22,942 nt of DNA, from positions 1 to 22,942 of the IMG/VR virus record IMGVR_UViG_3300030430_000775. One strand, given 5' to 3'. Both the position numbers and the translations under genes were made by a program. The notes beneath the pieces were generated by a model that had not been told where the DNA came from, made no database searches, and was given only the letters and a program-made list of their open reading frames with translations. Origin of the DNA: a virus. Numbering within the stretch: position 1 is the first letter of the stretch; each line of letters begins with the position of its first letter. Positions 1 through 8,018 of the stretch are shown here, piece after piece.

Positions 1-802
1 CGCTAACGCCGTTGCCATGCGCTTGGTAATACCTCTGACATCTGAATAACTCATCGCCAAACGACCGATGCTCAAACGGCGTGGCCTGTTCGCCTACCTC
101 AAGCTGGACTCCGGTTATAAGCCATTCATTTGCTGTATTGTCAGCAATATTTACTGTCTGACTTGGGGCTTCATTTGCAATGGCATATGCTTGCCAGTCT
201 GTAGGTGTTGTTCCAGATTGCCTTTGAGAACCTACCCCTAAATAAAACAGAGAACGTAAACCTTCTCCATTGTCATTATTCATAGTGCCACCCGTATCTC
301 CCGGTATCGACACGCTTTTGAACTCCCAAGTATTTGCTGAATTAATTGTGTATGTAGAATTTACTGCTCTTGCTCCATCAGAAGCAAAGTGCATAATTTC
401 ATAAGTTCCAGTTTTGTTTGACTTGACGTAAAAAGATAGCGTCATAGCCTTTGCACCACTGGCTCCATAACCAAGTTGACGCAGTGTTTGTGCCTCTATT
501 TTTTGTTGCACTACCATGTAATCACTAGCGGCAGGAGAAGCATCAGCGGTAGTGCAATCTACTTTAAAAGAGTTACTAAACCCGGTTGGTGCATCTGTGG
601 ATTGCGAAATGGTAAATGTACCTAAACCTGACAACTCCAAATGCCATCTATCACAAGCATGATATCCGTTTCCTGTAACACTAGCTGTACTCGTACCCCG
701 CTGCGCCACCTGCATCGCACCGTTGATGACAAGGTTCCTGCCTGTCAGGCCACCGGCATCTGCCGAGCCGGCCAAGTCTGCGAATTCTCTAGCTCTGCTC
801 AT
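1..802 (-). CDS. Phage tail fibre / receptor-binding protein, 3' end beyond window
   Basis: Translation from the ATG at 800-802 stays open for 267 codons to the left edge, so the C-terminus is missing. The start overlaps the stop of the preceding fibre gene in an ATGA junction, with GGAG/AGGA just upstream. The N-terminus reads MSRAREFADLAGSADAGG and then NLVINGAMQVAQRGTS, a phrase recurrent in phage fibre-tip proteins. Near the window edge it has ITGVQLEVGEQATPFEHRSF followed by a CQRYY motif; this combination is typical of beta-rich, carbohydrate-binding-like tips of many phage fibres. It probably contributes to host recognition at the end of the tail apparatus. The stretch from about 130 to 640 looks clearly more AT-rich than the rest of the window, which suggests that the distal module came by recombination. 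The exact ligand cannot be predicted. Confidence 0.85.
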   Translation of the reverse strand, partial: MSRAREFADLAGSADAGGLTGRNLVINGAMQVAQRGTSTASVTGNGYHACDRWHLELSGLGTFTISQSTDAPTGFSNSFKVDCTTADASPAASDYMVVQQKIEAQTLRQLGYGASGAKAMTLSFYVKSNKTGTYEIMHFASDGARAVNSTYTINSANTWEFKSVSIPGDTGGTMNNDNGEGLRSLFYLGVGSQRQSGTTPTDWQAYAIANEAPSQTVNIADNTANEWLITGVQLEVGEQATPFEHRSFGDELFRCQRYYQAHGNGVS

Positions 803-2175
803 GATCCTGACTCCAATGCTGCGACCTTGGTTTCGAGGGTTTCGATCTTGGCAATCGCCTCTTTCAGTGCGCCGGTCAGAAGCGGCACCAGCTTGCTCTG
901 GTCGATGCCCTGATAAACAGGGTTGTCTTCGGCATCTACCTCATTATGTGTGCCGGTGATTGCTTCGGGGACAACGGTCTGCGCTTCGTGTGCAAGAAAG
1001 CCGTCAACCGTATTGTCTGCATCTTCAAGGAAGTTGAAACGCTTTGGCGCAAGTTGCTTCACACGGTCAATAGCGCCAGTCATGTCAGCTACGTTTTCTT
1101 TGAGGCGGTGGTCGGAGGATGTATTGAATGAAGTGTTAGTAGTAGTAACGCTGATGCCACCAACGTTAGTGCCATTCCGACCAAAACCGATAACCTGACC
1201 GTTGTCGTTGTTTCTGTTGAAAAATGACCACGCGCCATTCACAGAGGAAAAAATGCGGCCAGTGGGATTCATACCAAGTCCCGCTGTGGTGTTGCCATTA
1301 CCGGGTTGTGTCGTTGCGGTTTGTCCTAACAGCAAAGTTCCGGCGCTGTTGATACGCATACGTTCGTTCGTGCCAGTTTCAAAACGCATGTTAGTATCGC
1401 CGCTGAGAATCAAGTCAGCATCGCTAGTGCCACCACCAGTGATCTTGGTTTGAGCGTCAGTACCGAACTGAATTGGTTCTGTAACAGTTACTCTGCCGTC
1501 ATCGTTGATAGTGAAGACTTCTACATCAGACCCACTAGAGGCTGACACTGCTTGAAAGATAGGAAAGTCTCCAGAGTCGTTTGCTTTAATCCTTACCTTC
1601 AGACCCTTTGCTGAACCGTTGTCATTATCAAGGATTGCTTGAAAACCTGCGTTCTCCTTCTTTACCTCAAAGGGTACTGAAGGAGTGGCCCCAATGCCGA
1701 CTCCGGTGCTGTCTATAGTCACTTGGTCACTGCCGCCGACCTTGAAATCAATCTGGTCGTCAGTGTCAGCCGTAATGCTAGTGTCAGCGTCAGCGTCCAG
1801 CACAAGCTCTGTGCCGTTGAGGTCAAGGCCGGTAGTCGTGCCACTAAAGACTACATCGCCAGAGAACGTGCCGCCATTGAGCGACGACACAGTATCAGCC
1901 ACCGTGAAGATGTCATAGACCACGACCTCGACCACATCCCCGTTAGCCAGGGCTGCAAGGCCAGCAATGGTGTTGGCTGTGCTAGTGTTGTAGTCAGTGC
2001 CAGCGACTAGCAGGACGCCGTTGAGGAATACATCGACATATGCACCATCGCTGAACGCTAGTGTCGTGCCGTCGTCGCTGGAGCCACTGACGCTAGTGCC
2101 ACCACCACTGGTCTGCGTGTAGTAGAAGCGTGAGCGGACGCCAGTGCCGTCAGGTGATTTGCCGATGTATGCCAT
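799..2175 (-). CDS. Tail fibre with C-terminal peptidase S74 (intramolecular chaperone)
   Basis: A 458-aa fibre. The N-terminus (MAYIGKSPDGTGVRSRFYYT) is followed by a module with DVFLNGVLLVAGTDY, then by low-complexity, beta-rich fibre sequence (GDVVFSGTTTGLDLNGTEL and similar repeats). The last 105 residues are a peptidase S74 / intramolecular chaperone domain: SSDHRLKENVADM, then GFLAHEAQTVVPEAI, then KLVPLLTGALKEAI and a short coiled coil. In this family the chaperone trimerises the fibre and then cuts itself off between Ser and Asp, here Ser354-Asp355, leaving a mature fibre of about 354 aa. AGGAG overlaps the stop of the preceding gene 7 nt before the ATG. The next fibre gene begins inside its stop codon. 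Assignment as a side fibre or tip protein is from family knowledge; the host receptor is unknown. Confidence 0.9.
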   Translation of the reverse strand: MAYIGKSPDGTGVRSRFYYTQTSGGGTSVSGSSDDGTTLAFSDGAYVDVFLNGVLLVAGTDYNTSTANTIAGLAALANGDVVEVVVYDIFTVADTVSSLNGGTFSGDVVFSGTTTGLDLNGTELVLDADADTSITADTDDQIDFKVGGSDQVTIDSTGVGIGATPSVPFEVKKENAGFQAILDNDNGSAKGLKVRIKANDSGDFPIFQAVSASSGSDVEVFTINDDGRVTVTEPIQFGTDAQTKITGGGTSDADLILSGDTNMRFETGTNERMRINSAGTLLLGQTATTQPGNGNTTAGLGMNPTGRIFSSVNGAWSFFNRNNDNGQVIGFGRNGTNVGGISVTTTNTSFNTSSDHRLKENVADMTGAIDRVKQLAPKRFNFLEDADNTVDGFLAHEAQTVVPEAITGTHNEVDAEDNPVYQGIDQSKLVPLLTGALKEAIAKIETLETKVAALESGS

Positions 2176-2185
2176 CTATTGGCTC

Positions 2186-2464
2186 CTATGGTGTCTCTTG
2201 ACTGTCTGCAAAAGTCTCGTAGGCAGATTTGATGTCTGATGTCCACACGGCGTTGCACACTGCCTGTACAGATGCGTCTTCACCGCTGATGTCGGTATCG
2301 CCCCAAGTGTCGCCAGACTTAGTGCGGCATTGCAGAACGTGCCGGTGATAGTTACGGCTGATCTCCACGCCATCATCCTTGATGACGGTTGCTTGGCGAA
2401 CCTGCACAGCTTTGTATGGGCCGCGAATTTCACAGTCGTATTCATATTCTTTTGTCAGTGCCAT
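2186..2464 (-). CDS. Small hypothetical protein in fibre cassette (92 aa)
   Basis: A 92-aa protein beginning MALTKEYEYDCEIRGPYKAV. GAGGAG lies 7 nt before the ATG at 2464, which favours this frame over a competing one on the same strand (2176-2445) that has no such site. The sequence is rich in charged and beta-forming residues (VRQATVIKDDGVEIS, HRHVLQCRTKSG) with two cysteines, no signal peptide and no membrane segment. Its stop lies 10 bases before the ATG of the S74 fibre gene. Small proteins of this kind, with an N-terminal phrase like KEYEYDCEVRG, occur beside fibre genes in other phages. The likely role is as a tail-tip accessory or structural protein, but I do not recognise a named family. 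Confidence 0.75.
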   Translation of the reverse strand: MALTKEYEYDCEIRGPYKAVQVRQATVIKDDGVEISRNYHRHVLQCRTKSGDTWGDTDISGEDASVQAVCNAVWTSDIKSAYETFADSQETP

Positions 2465-2526
2465 TGTTTACTCCTCTATTTACCGTCGCTGGCTACGACC
2501 TGTCCGACCCGCACCGGCTGGTGGGG

Positions 2527-3300
2527 TTATGCTGAAGCACGATAACATCCGCTCATAATTATAAACTCCCCACCAAGATTGCCATTAGTGAGAAATCCAG
2601 TGCTTGAGGTATTGGAGCAAAACAATATTTCATCCGTGCCATTTGTTACTTGCCCTATAAACCCATTTGACGCGCTGCCTTCTTTTCTTCCTATGATATA
2701 AGAATGGCCGTCCGACGTTGATACGCCGCTTGCAAACGGTAGGCTGAGCTTTGCGGTGTTGCTGTCTGATGTGGCCGGGTATGTGGCATAAAAGTTAAAG
2801 AACACCAAGCGTCCAATTTTCACATAGTATGCTTGTTGCGTGTTAGTGATTGACAACGACGCAACGCTTTTATTGGTAACTGTCCAAGTACCCTCCTCAT
2901 AGTCATCCAGCGCGTTTGCCGCTGCCGTGTCGCCGTTGAAGGTGATGCCGTTATCTGTAACTCTTGCCCTCTCTGAGCCGTTTGTTTCAAATGTGATTTC
3001 ACCGTTGTTGTCAGAGGTTTCTGCTACCAGCTTCAAAGTACGGTTTACCGTCGCAAACTTCATCCCAAGGCGGAAAGCAGAGCCGTCTTGAAACTGCGTC
3101 CCAATAAAGTTATCAGCCCAACCAACAGTAATGTCCCCATTCTGCACTTGAAGCGCGGCGTCCATCGACGTTGTGTTGATGCCCACCCGATTGTTGGTCG
3201 CATCGACCTTTAGGGTGTTGGTGTCAACGGTCAGATCGCCAGCAATCTCTGCTTCTGTGGCGCTGGTGATGTCGGCTGGTCTCACTCCGAGGTATGGCAT
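2527..3300 (-). CDS. Tail fibre-like protein (257 aa)
   Basis: The 257-aa protein starts MPYLGVRPADITSATEAEIA, followed by repeated short beta segments of the fibre-shaft type (GDLTVDTNTLKVDATNNRVGI, then AALQVQNGDITVG, then TFETNGSERARVTDNG). Mid-protein it has GDTAAANALDDYEEGTWTV, a phrase seen in many phage tail fibres before a C-terminal beta-rich tip. It lacks an S74 chaperone, so it probably trimerises without cleavage. Its ATG overlaps the preceding stop by one base (TGATG), so translation is likely coupled; GGAG lies 8 nt upstream. It is probably a second fibre or tip protein of the receptor-binding assembly. The region encoding the C-terminal third (about 2530-2870) looks more AT-rich than its neighbours, as in the other fibre ends. 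Confidence 0.8.
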   Translation of the reverse strand: MPYLGVRPADITSATEAEIAGDLTVDTNTLKVDATNNRVGINTTSMDAALQVQNGDITVGWADNFIGTQFQDGSAFRLGMKFATVNRTLKLVAETSDNNGEITFETNGSERARVTDNGITFNGDTAAANALDDYEEGTWTVTNKSVASLSITNTQQAYYVKIGRLVFFNFYATYPATSDSNTAKLSLPFASGVSTSDGHSYIIGRKEGSASNGFIGQVTNGTDEILFCSNTSSTGFLTNGNLGGEFIIMSGCYRASA

Positions 3301-3647
3301 CAGGTGATCTCCATAACAGATAGCGCAACATCTACTGCGCCCGTGGCTGAAACCTTGATTTCGTCTGTCGTCTCCAGAACCACTTTGTTGCCCGATAACA
3401 GCTCTAATGATGACCCGGCTGGAATGGGTGCGTTGGTCACTAGCTCGACCGCTTGGTTGGCCTCGTCATTTGCGCCAGCTCTGGCAGCGGTGTCGCTGTT
3501 CAGCGTGACCGTCGATGTCACCTGGCTTCCTGTTGTATTGCCCAGCACTAGGCCCAGGACCACTGTCGTGGTAGAGCTGGCCGCTGTATAAATGACATCC
3601 AGAGATGTGACCCCGGCTTTCGTTATGACTTTGAAGGTGTTGGCCAT
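3300..3647 (-). CDS. Small virion structural protein (115 aa), tail/fibre-associated
   Basis: A 115-aa beta-rich protein: MANTFKVITKAGVTSLDVIY, then TTTVVLGLVLGNTTG, then APIPAGSSLELLSGNKVVLE and KVSATGAVDVALSVMEIT. This arrangement (a short beta sandwich with an APIPAGSSLEVLxGNKIVLE-type motif) recurs beside fibre genes in marine podo- and myophages, where it is annotated only as a structural or tail protein. GAGGAG lies 6 nt before the ATG. The gene starts 12 bases after the tail fibre stop and overlaps the next fibre gene by one base. It is likely a small connector or tip protein between fibre components. I know of no experimentally defined function for the family, so the role is inferred from context. 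Confidence 0.75.
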   Translation of the reverse strand: MANTFKVITKAGVTSLDVIYTAASSTTTVVLGLVLGNTTGSQVTSTVTLNSDTAARAGANDEANQAVELVTNAPIPAGSSLELLSGNKVVLETTDEIKVSATGAVDVALSVMEIT

Positions 3648-3659
3648 TTGTTTCTCCTC

Positions 3660-5036
3660 TTAGCCAAGTGCGATGGCCAAGGCTGTGGCCTCGTTGGCCA
3701 CTGCGGCTGTGGCGAAAGCCGTGGTTGCGATTTTGGTGCTATTGTCTCCCGCGCTCTGTGTAGTGGCCGTGGTGGTGCTGGATATGCTGCCGCCGCTGAT
3801 TGTCTTGTTTGTCAGCGTCTGTGTCGCTGACGTGCCAACAATCTCCTGGTCTGACCCAGCGGGAAGGGTCAGGGTATTGGTGACTGACGCAGAATGTGGT
3901 TGCGCCTTCACTGTCTGGCCGTGACTATTAGATTCACAATTCAGGACTATAGAGCCGGGATTGCTGTTGCCCTTGACCACGACCTTGCCGTTGCCGTTGG
4001 GCGCTAAATCAAGATCGCGGTTTGACACAGTCACGATGTCGAAGTTGTTGGTGTCCAGGTCGGCCCCGAGCTGCGGTGAGGTATCGCTGACGACATCGGC
4101 CAAGCCACTGCCGGCCGGTCCTTGCGGCCCTTGCGGCCCGGTGGCTCCCTGTGCGCCTGTTGCCCCCTGTGAGCCTGTAGCTCCTTGTGGCCCCTGCGCT
4201 CCAGTCGCCCCTGTAGCGCCAGCCGGTATGCCAAATGCAAAAGCGAATGTGGCTGCTGTAGACGACCCGGTATTGGTGACGGTCACGGTCGGCGTTGCGC
4301 CAGCACTAAGGCCACTGGCAGAAATGGTGCCGACCGACATTGTTCCCGCTGGCCCCTGCGCTCCAGTGGCTCCGGTTGAGCCTGTTGCGCCAGTTGAGCC
4401 TTGGGGGCCAGTAGCCCCAGCCGGAATGCCTAGAGCAAACGCCGCCACGCCATTTGACACACTCACTGATGCGGTGGGTGATGCGCCGGCTGACAAGCCG
4501 CTGACACTGACCGATGCGTCGGTCACTTGCTGGATTGCTTCCGGGTTGCCGGTCGAGCTGTTGAAGGCTAGAGCTTTGCCGGCCCTGGTTGCCTTGGCTG
4601 GCAGTGTCATATCGATGTTAGTGGGGTCATTGACCGGGGCAAGTAGGGCGCGGCTGTCGCGCTCTTCCCGATCGCCGATAAGCATGGTCTGGGTATCGAA
4701 GTCTGATTCCAGCGAGGCTGCGGTGATTGTACCACCGGCGGTGTAGACAGATGTCCTGGCTGCTGGCACGTCCGAAAGTATCGTCACTATAGCCGCGTTG
4801 GCCGGGATGTTGCCGCCAGTAAACTTGATGCGGCCCGTACCGTCGGTGTTCAGGCCGGCAGCATTGGAGCTGTTCACGACGTTGTAATGGCTGCTTGCAG
4901 TCTTGAGCGCGCCATCAACATAGACCTTCACGTCCGTCGTGGCATTGACCTGGAAGCTGAAGTCGAAGGCATCATTGCTGCCGTCGCCGGTTGCAACGAC
5001 GCGCCTAACCTGATCGTTCACACTAAAGGTAGCCAT
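3660..5036 (-). CDS. Tail fibre with T7 gp17-like N-terminus and collagen-like repeats
   Basis: The 458-aa main tail fibre. Residues 1 to about 135 (FSVNDQVRRVVATGDGS, YNVVNSSNAAGLNTDGTGRI, then ESDFDTQTMLIGDREERD) match the pattern of the T7 tail fibre N-terminal domain, which attaches the fibre to the short tail. The shaft then carries two copies of a module (SGLSAGA-PT...FGIPAGATG), each leading into Gly-X-Y collagen-like triplets, about 8 at residues 207-231 and about 12 at 273-309. The C-terminal third has the fibre phrases SDTSPQLGADLDTN and QTLTNKTIS and no chaperone domain. The protein is far shorter than T7 gp17 plus a tip, so distal binding is probably delegated to the downstream fibres. 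AGGGG precedes the ATG by 7 nt, and a promoter-like motif lies immediately upstream. Confidence 0.92.
   Translation of the reverse strand: MATFSVNDQVRRVVATGDGSNDAFDFSFQVNATTDVKVYVDGALKTASSHYNVVNSSNAAGLNTDGTGRIKFTGGNIPANAAIVTILSDVPAARTSVYTAGGTITAASLESDFDTQTMLIGDREERDSRALLAPVNDPTNIDMTLPAKATRAGKALAFNSSTGNPEAIQQVTDASVSVSGLSAGASPTASVSVSNGVAAFALGIPAGATGPQGSTGATGSTGATGAQGPAGTMSVGTISASGLSAGATPTVTVTNTGSSTAATFAFAFGIPAGATGATGAQGPQGATGSQGATGAQGATGPQGPQGPAGSGLADVVSDTSPQLGADLDTNNFDIVTVSNRDLDLAPNGNGKVVVKGNSNPGSIVLNCESNSHGQTVKAQPHSASVTNTLTLPAGSDQEIVGTSATQTLTNKTISGGSISSTTTATTQSAGDNSTKIATTAFATAAVANEATALAIALG
4110..4232 (-). repeat. Collagen-like Gly-X-Y tract 2 in tail fibre
   Basis: This stretch encodes a second GIPAG followed by about twelve Gly-X-Y triplets (GAT, GAQ, GPQ, GSQ). 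It is preceded by a second, diverged copy of the SGLSAGA module, so module and tract together appear to be an internal tandem duplication. Confidence 0.85.
4344..4430 (-). repeat. Collagen-like Gly-X-Y tract 1 in tail fibre
   Basis: This stretch encodes GIPAG followed by about eight Gly-X-Y triplets rich in GAT, GST, GAQ and GPQ. Such tracts form triple helices that stiffen trimeric phage fibres. It is preceded by one copy of the SGLSAGA module. Confidence 0.85.
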
Positions 5037-5048
5037 GCTTCATCCCCT

Positions 5049-5065
5049 ACATCTGGTCTTTGTAC
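5049..5065 (-). promoter_or_regulatory. Putative phage promoter A, upstream of tail fibre
   Basis: The minus strand reads GTACAAAGACCAGATGT and is followed by A then GGGG. It matches two other intergenic sites (16691-16707 and 22896-22912) under the shared pattern GTACARRSACCAGAYGT. It lies in the only gap between the 981-aa gene and the tail fibre, like T7 phi17. If transcription starts at the G run, the leader is only about 11 nt and contains just the AGGGG ribosome site. Function is inferred from recurrence and placement. Confidence 0.6.
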
Positions 5066-5072
5066 ACTAAAA

Positions 5073-8018
5073 TTATTCAAAAGTCATGGTCCTGAACTCT
5101 AGGTCCGGGAACTCCTTCTTGAGTCGGATACGGGCATTCTTACGGCGCGTGGCCGTGATGTTAGACATCTCTTGAAATTTATCGTCATCCGACATGGTGC
5201 TGTAAACGGCACCGGCCTCACTTGTTGGATCGACCAAGCCATTCAATGCACCGAGCAAAGTGTCGCCGGCGTCATAGCCAAAGTCACCAGGAAGCCGGCC
5301 ACCATTGCGCGATCCGTCCACCTCGTTGACGAGCTGAACAAAACGGTCATATTGATCGGCGTTGAGACGGACGCCATCCACCCGGTCGCTGTGTCGTGTG
5401 GTAACTACACCAATCCCAGTCTCCGACAGCCGGATGATCTCTAGGTCCAGCGGCGTATATTGGCCAGACTGTACCCGCACCGGGTTGAATGTTTCGTCTA
5501 GCCGGCCTTCGCCCTGGGTGAGGGGTCTGCCCCACCAATCACGATTAGGTTTTAGGTCTGCACTGAAATATGGGTTCCGGGCCTTGGCTTTCTGCAATGC
5601 GCTATAGAAGCCCTGCAAGATCATCGGTGATTCAGTGATGTAGTCGCCGCCCAGAATGTCAGGCGTATACCCAGCCGGCAGCTTGCTACTACTGGCCATC
5701 GGATCGTTCAGGCGCTCCAGTGTGGCCCCAAAGCTGGTCTGCCCGACCAGCGGGTACTTGCCATCGGTCAATGTATTAGCCGCATAGCTGGCCATGCCAA
5801 AGGTAGCGCGGTCCACGTTGCCGATGACATTGGTGCCGACATTCCCAGCTTGCTCACCGGCGAACTTGCTCATCCTCGCGAACAGCTCTTCGGTCGTACC
5901 ACGCCCTTGCACCGCCGATGTCAGCTCACTAAAGCCCTGGAGGAATGGCATGTTGGTCGCGTACTCTGCCGCTGACAGCGTGTAAGCCTTGGCCATTAGC
6001 GATAGCATCTCTGGGTCATCTTCATATCTGGCGTATTCAGCCATGTCGGCCCCCATCGCCAGCATTGCTGACAACGGATCGAATCTGCTGAAGCTCAAGA
6101 AACGATAGCTGCCGTCCTCTTGTTTGAAGCCAATAGAATAGGGTGGAACATTGGCAGACCGGCTGACGCCTTGTCGGGTGGCAAACTCCTTGCCGAGCCG
6201 GCCAGTCACGATGATGTCATCGCCATAGTAGCCGGATGCCAAACCGTACATCGTCATTGCTACAGTATTTCCGACCGCCAGCTTGGCCAGTGCATCATCG
6301 AACTCGACGCCGCTGATAGGTTTGTTGCCGCCCGGCAGTAGCTTACCACCAGGCGCGTTCTGTTTGATGTACCGATAGATCGGCGAGAAGTTGAGCGTTC
6401 GATCAAAGGTCTGCTGCACGATATTGGTCGGTGTGTTTACGAACGGCACAATAAACCGAGCGCCGGGTATCGATGAAATGGTTCTGGCAGTGTCGCCAAA
6501 GAAACCTTCCGGCGCGTTTTGGAACGTCATCTGCCGCGCTTCGTCTTTCATCATCTTCTTGATGGTTTCATCAGGTTCACTGAACATCCGCACATAGGCT
6601 TGCTCTGCTATGGCCTTGGCATCTTCGCGAGATGCACCGGCGCGTCGGGCATTCTGGTAGGCCATCTGGCTGGCACGGTAGCTTTCACGGTACAGCACCC
6701 GTCGCTGGGTGATCACCTTGAAATATTCATCCTCCGACGCCAGGAACCGGCCGGGTAGCCTGGTCGCCACGCCCAGCGTATCAATCGCTGATTTAGAGAA
6801 GTCGCCTTGAGCAAAGCCAGCAGCTATTTCAGCCAGGTTGTCTGTGCTGCCAAATGACCGACGTGACCGCAGATCGATCTTTGACACAAGGTCGGAGCTT
6901 TCGCCGGTGATCATGGTCTTGCTCATCAGAAGGAATGCGTCCTTCTGGGCCATCATCAGGCCATGCGCCTCGGCCAACGCCTCGCCCATATATCGCTGAT
7001 CACCGGCCTCACCGACCCTACCGCCCAGGGTCCGCACGTTGCCAATCATGCCGGCCACACCGCGCTCTAAGCCTGTCTGTATTTGAAACACAGCATTGCC
7101 GGCTATATTGACGACGTGGGTGGTCGGGCTGGATAGCAGCGCGTTTACATATTGCTCCATAGCAAAGTCGTAGGTCTTTGCTGCGAAACCTTTCTCGATA
7201 TACTTGGCTTTCGCGGCTGGGGAGCGCAGTGTGAGTATATTGTGGAAATGATAGTCAGCGACGCCTTTTTCCATTTCGTTGACAAATTTATCTAACTGAG
7301 CGGTATAGTCAGCCACGTCATAATCTAGCTTTGATATGTTCCTGACGACTGCCAGACCACGGCCATACTCTGAAATGTTGCCGGATACTTGAGCGCCTAA
7401 ATTCACTTGAATTGTGCCTAGAAGGCGCATCCGTTTTAAAATGTCTTGTTTCAGCTCTTCTGTTTCAGCCTTCTTTCCTTTGACGGCCAACGCTTCTATT
7501 TCTTGGCCAAACTTAATCATAGCAACGATGCCGCCCAAGACATGCTCTGGCGGGGCAACGTCAATCTGTCCGGTTGTTTTGTTTACCTTCCTATTTAACA
7601 AACGATAAATGATTGGCTCATAACCGGTGGCTTTGGCCATCAGCATCAGCTCTTCCATAGACTTGGAGTCACGACGGAAGTAGGCAAACAGCTCTTTGTT
7701 GTTCTCTTTAATGTTTGTCAGGACGCGCTCAAGATTGAAGGCTTCATCGCCTGTCTTGAACATGATTTCATTGAAGCTGTCTTCGCCGAATATTTCACCG
7801 ATGCGGCCCAGGTCCAGCCCCTTGCTGATGCCGGTCTTTTCTTTCAGCGTTTTGTTTAGCAGCTCCAGCTCTTCGTTGGGCATGGCCTTGATGACAAGGT
7901 CACCAGTCTCCATGCGCGTCACTGCCTCGTCAGGTATCTCCTGACCATAGGTCCGGGCTTCAGCTTTGCGGGTAGCTTCGGAAAGAGCATCGACAGCTTT
8001 TTGTACGATCTTAACCAT
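5073..8018 (-). CDS. Large internal virion protein / polyvalent-type ejected protein (981 aa)
   Basis: The longest gene, and the last of four overlapping internal virion genes. The position is that of T7 gene 16, whose product is ejected and forms the DNA conduit. The 981-aa protein is mainly helical. It carries motifs that recur in giant phage ejected (polyvalent-type) proteins: NISEYGRGLAVV at about residues 214-225, VNALLSSPTTHVVN at 291-304, and ARFIVPFVNTPTNIVQQ further on. A Gly/Ala-rich stretch after VNIAGNA could be amphipathic. I see no lytic transglycosylase motif, unlike T7 gp16. AGGAGG lies 7 nt before the ATG, which overlaps the preceding gene by 8 nt. The gene ends next to promoter A. 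Identification as internal virion protein is solid from context; the enzymatic role, if any, is unknown. Confidence 0.8.
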   Translation of the reverse strand: MVKIVQKAVDALSEATRKAEARTYGQEIPDEAVTRMETGDLVIKAMPNEELELLNKTLKEKTGISKGLDLGRIGEIFGEDSFNEIMFKTGDEAFNLERVLTNIKENNKELFAYFRRDSKSMEELMLMAKATGYEPIIYRLLNRKVNKTTGQIDVAPPEHVLGGIVAMIKFGQEIEALAVKGKKAETEELKQDILKRMRLLGTIQVNLGAQVSGNISEYGRGLAVVRNISKLDYDVADYTAQLDKFVNEMEKGVADYHFHNILTLRSPAAKAKYIEKGFAAKTYDFAMEQYVNALLSSPTTHVVNIAGNAVFQIQTGLERGVAGMIGNVRTLGGRVGEAGDQRYMGEALAEAHGLMMAQKDAFLLMSKTMITGESSDLVSKIDLRSRRSFGSTDNLAEIAAGFAQGDFSKSAIDTLGVATRLPGRFLASEDEYFKVITQRRVLYRESYRASQMAYQNARRAGASREDAKAIAEQAYVRMFSEPDETIKKMMKDEARQMTFQNAPEGFFGDTARTISSIPGARFIVPFVNTPTNIVQQTFDRTLNFSPIYRYIKQNAPGGKLLPGGNKPISGVEFDDALAKLAVGNTVAMTMYGLASGYYGDDIIVTGRLGKEFATRQGVSRSANVPPYSIGFKQEDGSYRFLSFSRFDPLSAMLAMGADMAEYARYEDDPEMLSLMAKAYTLSAAEYATNMPFLQGFSELTSAVQGRGTTEELFARMSKFAGEQAGNVGTNVIGNVDRATFGMASYAANTLTDGKYPLVGQTSFGATLERLNDPMASSSKLPAGYTPDILGGDYITESPMILQGFYSALQKAKARNPYFSADLKPNRDWWGRPLTQGEGRLDETFNPVRVQSGQYTPLDLEIIRLSETGIGVVTTRHSDRVDGVRLNADQYDRFVQLVNEVDGSRNGGRLPGDFGYDAGDTLLGALNGLVDPTSEAGAVYSTMSDDDKFQEMSNITATRRKNARIRLKKEFPDLEFRTMTFE

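Noticed and set aside
2210-2282. Fourth promoter copy near TGCCTGTAC at about 2261
   Set aside because: Only 9 bases match site B, the TCTGGT half is missing, and the site lies inside the 92-aa gene.
2176-2445. 89-aa minus-strand frame beside the 92-aa gene
   Set aside because: It competes with the frame at 2186-2464, which has a strong GAGGAG site and a plausible protein; this one has no such site.
1-3300. Diversity-generating retroelement target in the fibre genes
   Set aside because: I saw no template repeat or reverse transcriptase, nor a C-type-lectin-like variable end in the visible part.
3961-4746. 261-aa plus-strand open frame
   Set aside because: It is antisense to the collagen-like fibre gene; Gly-Pro/Ala triplets leave the opposite strand free of stops. 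It has no ribosome site and all neighbours are on the minus strand.
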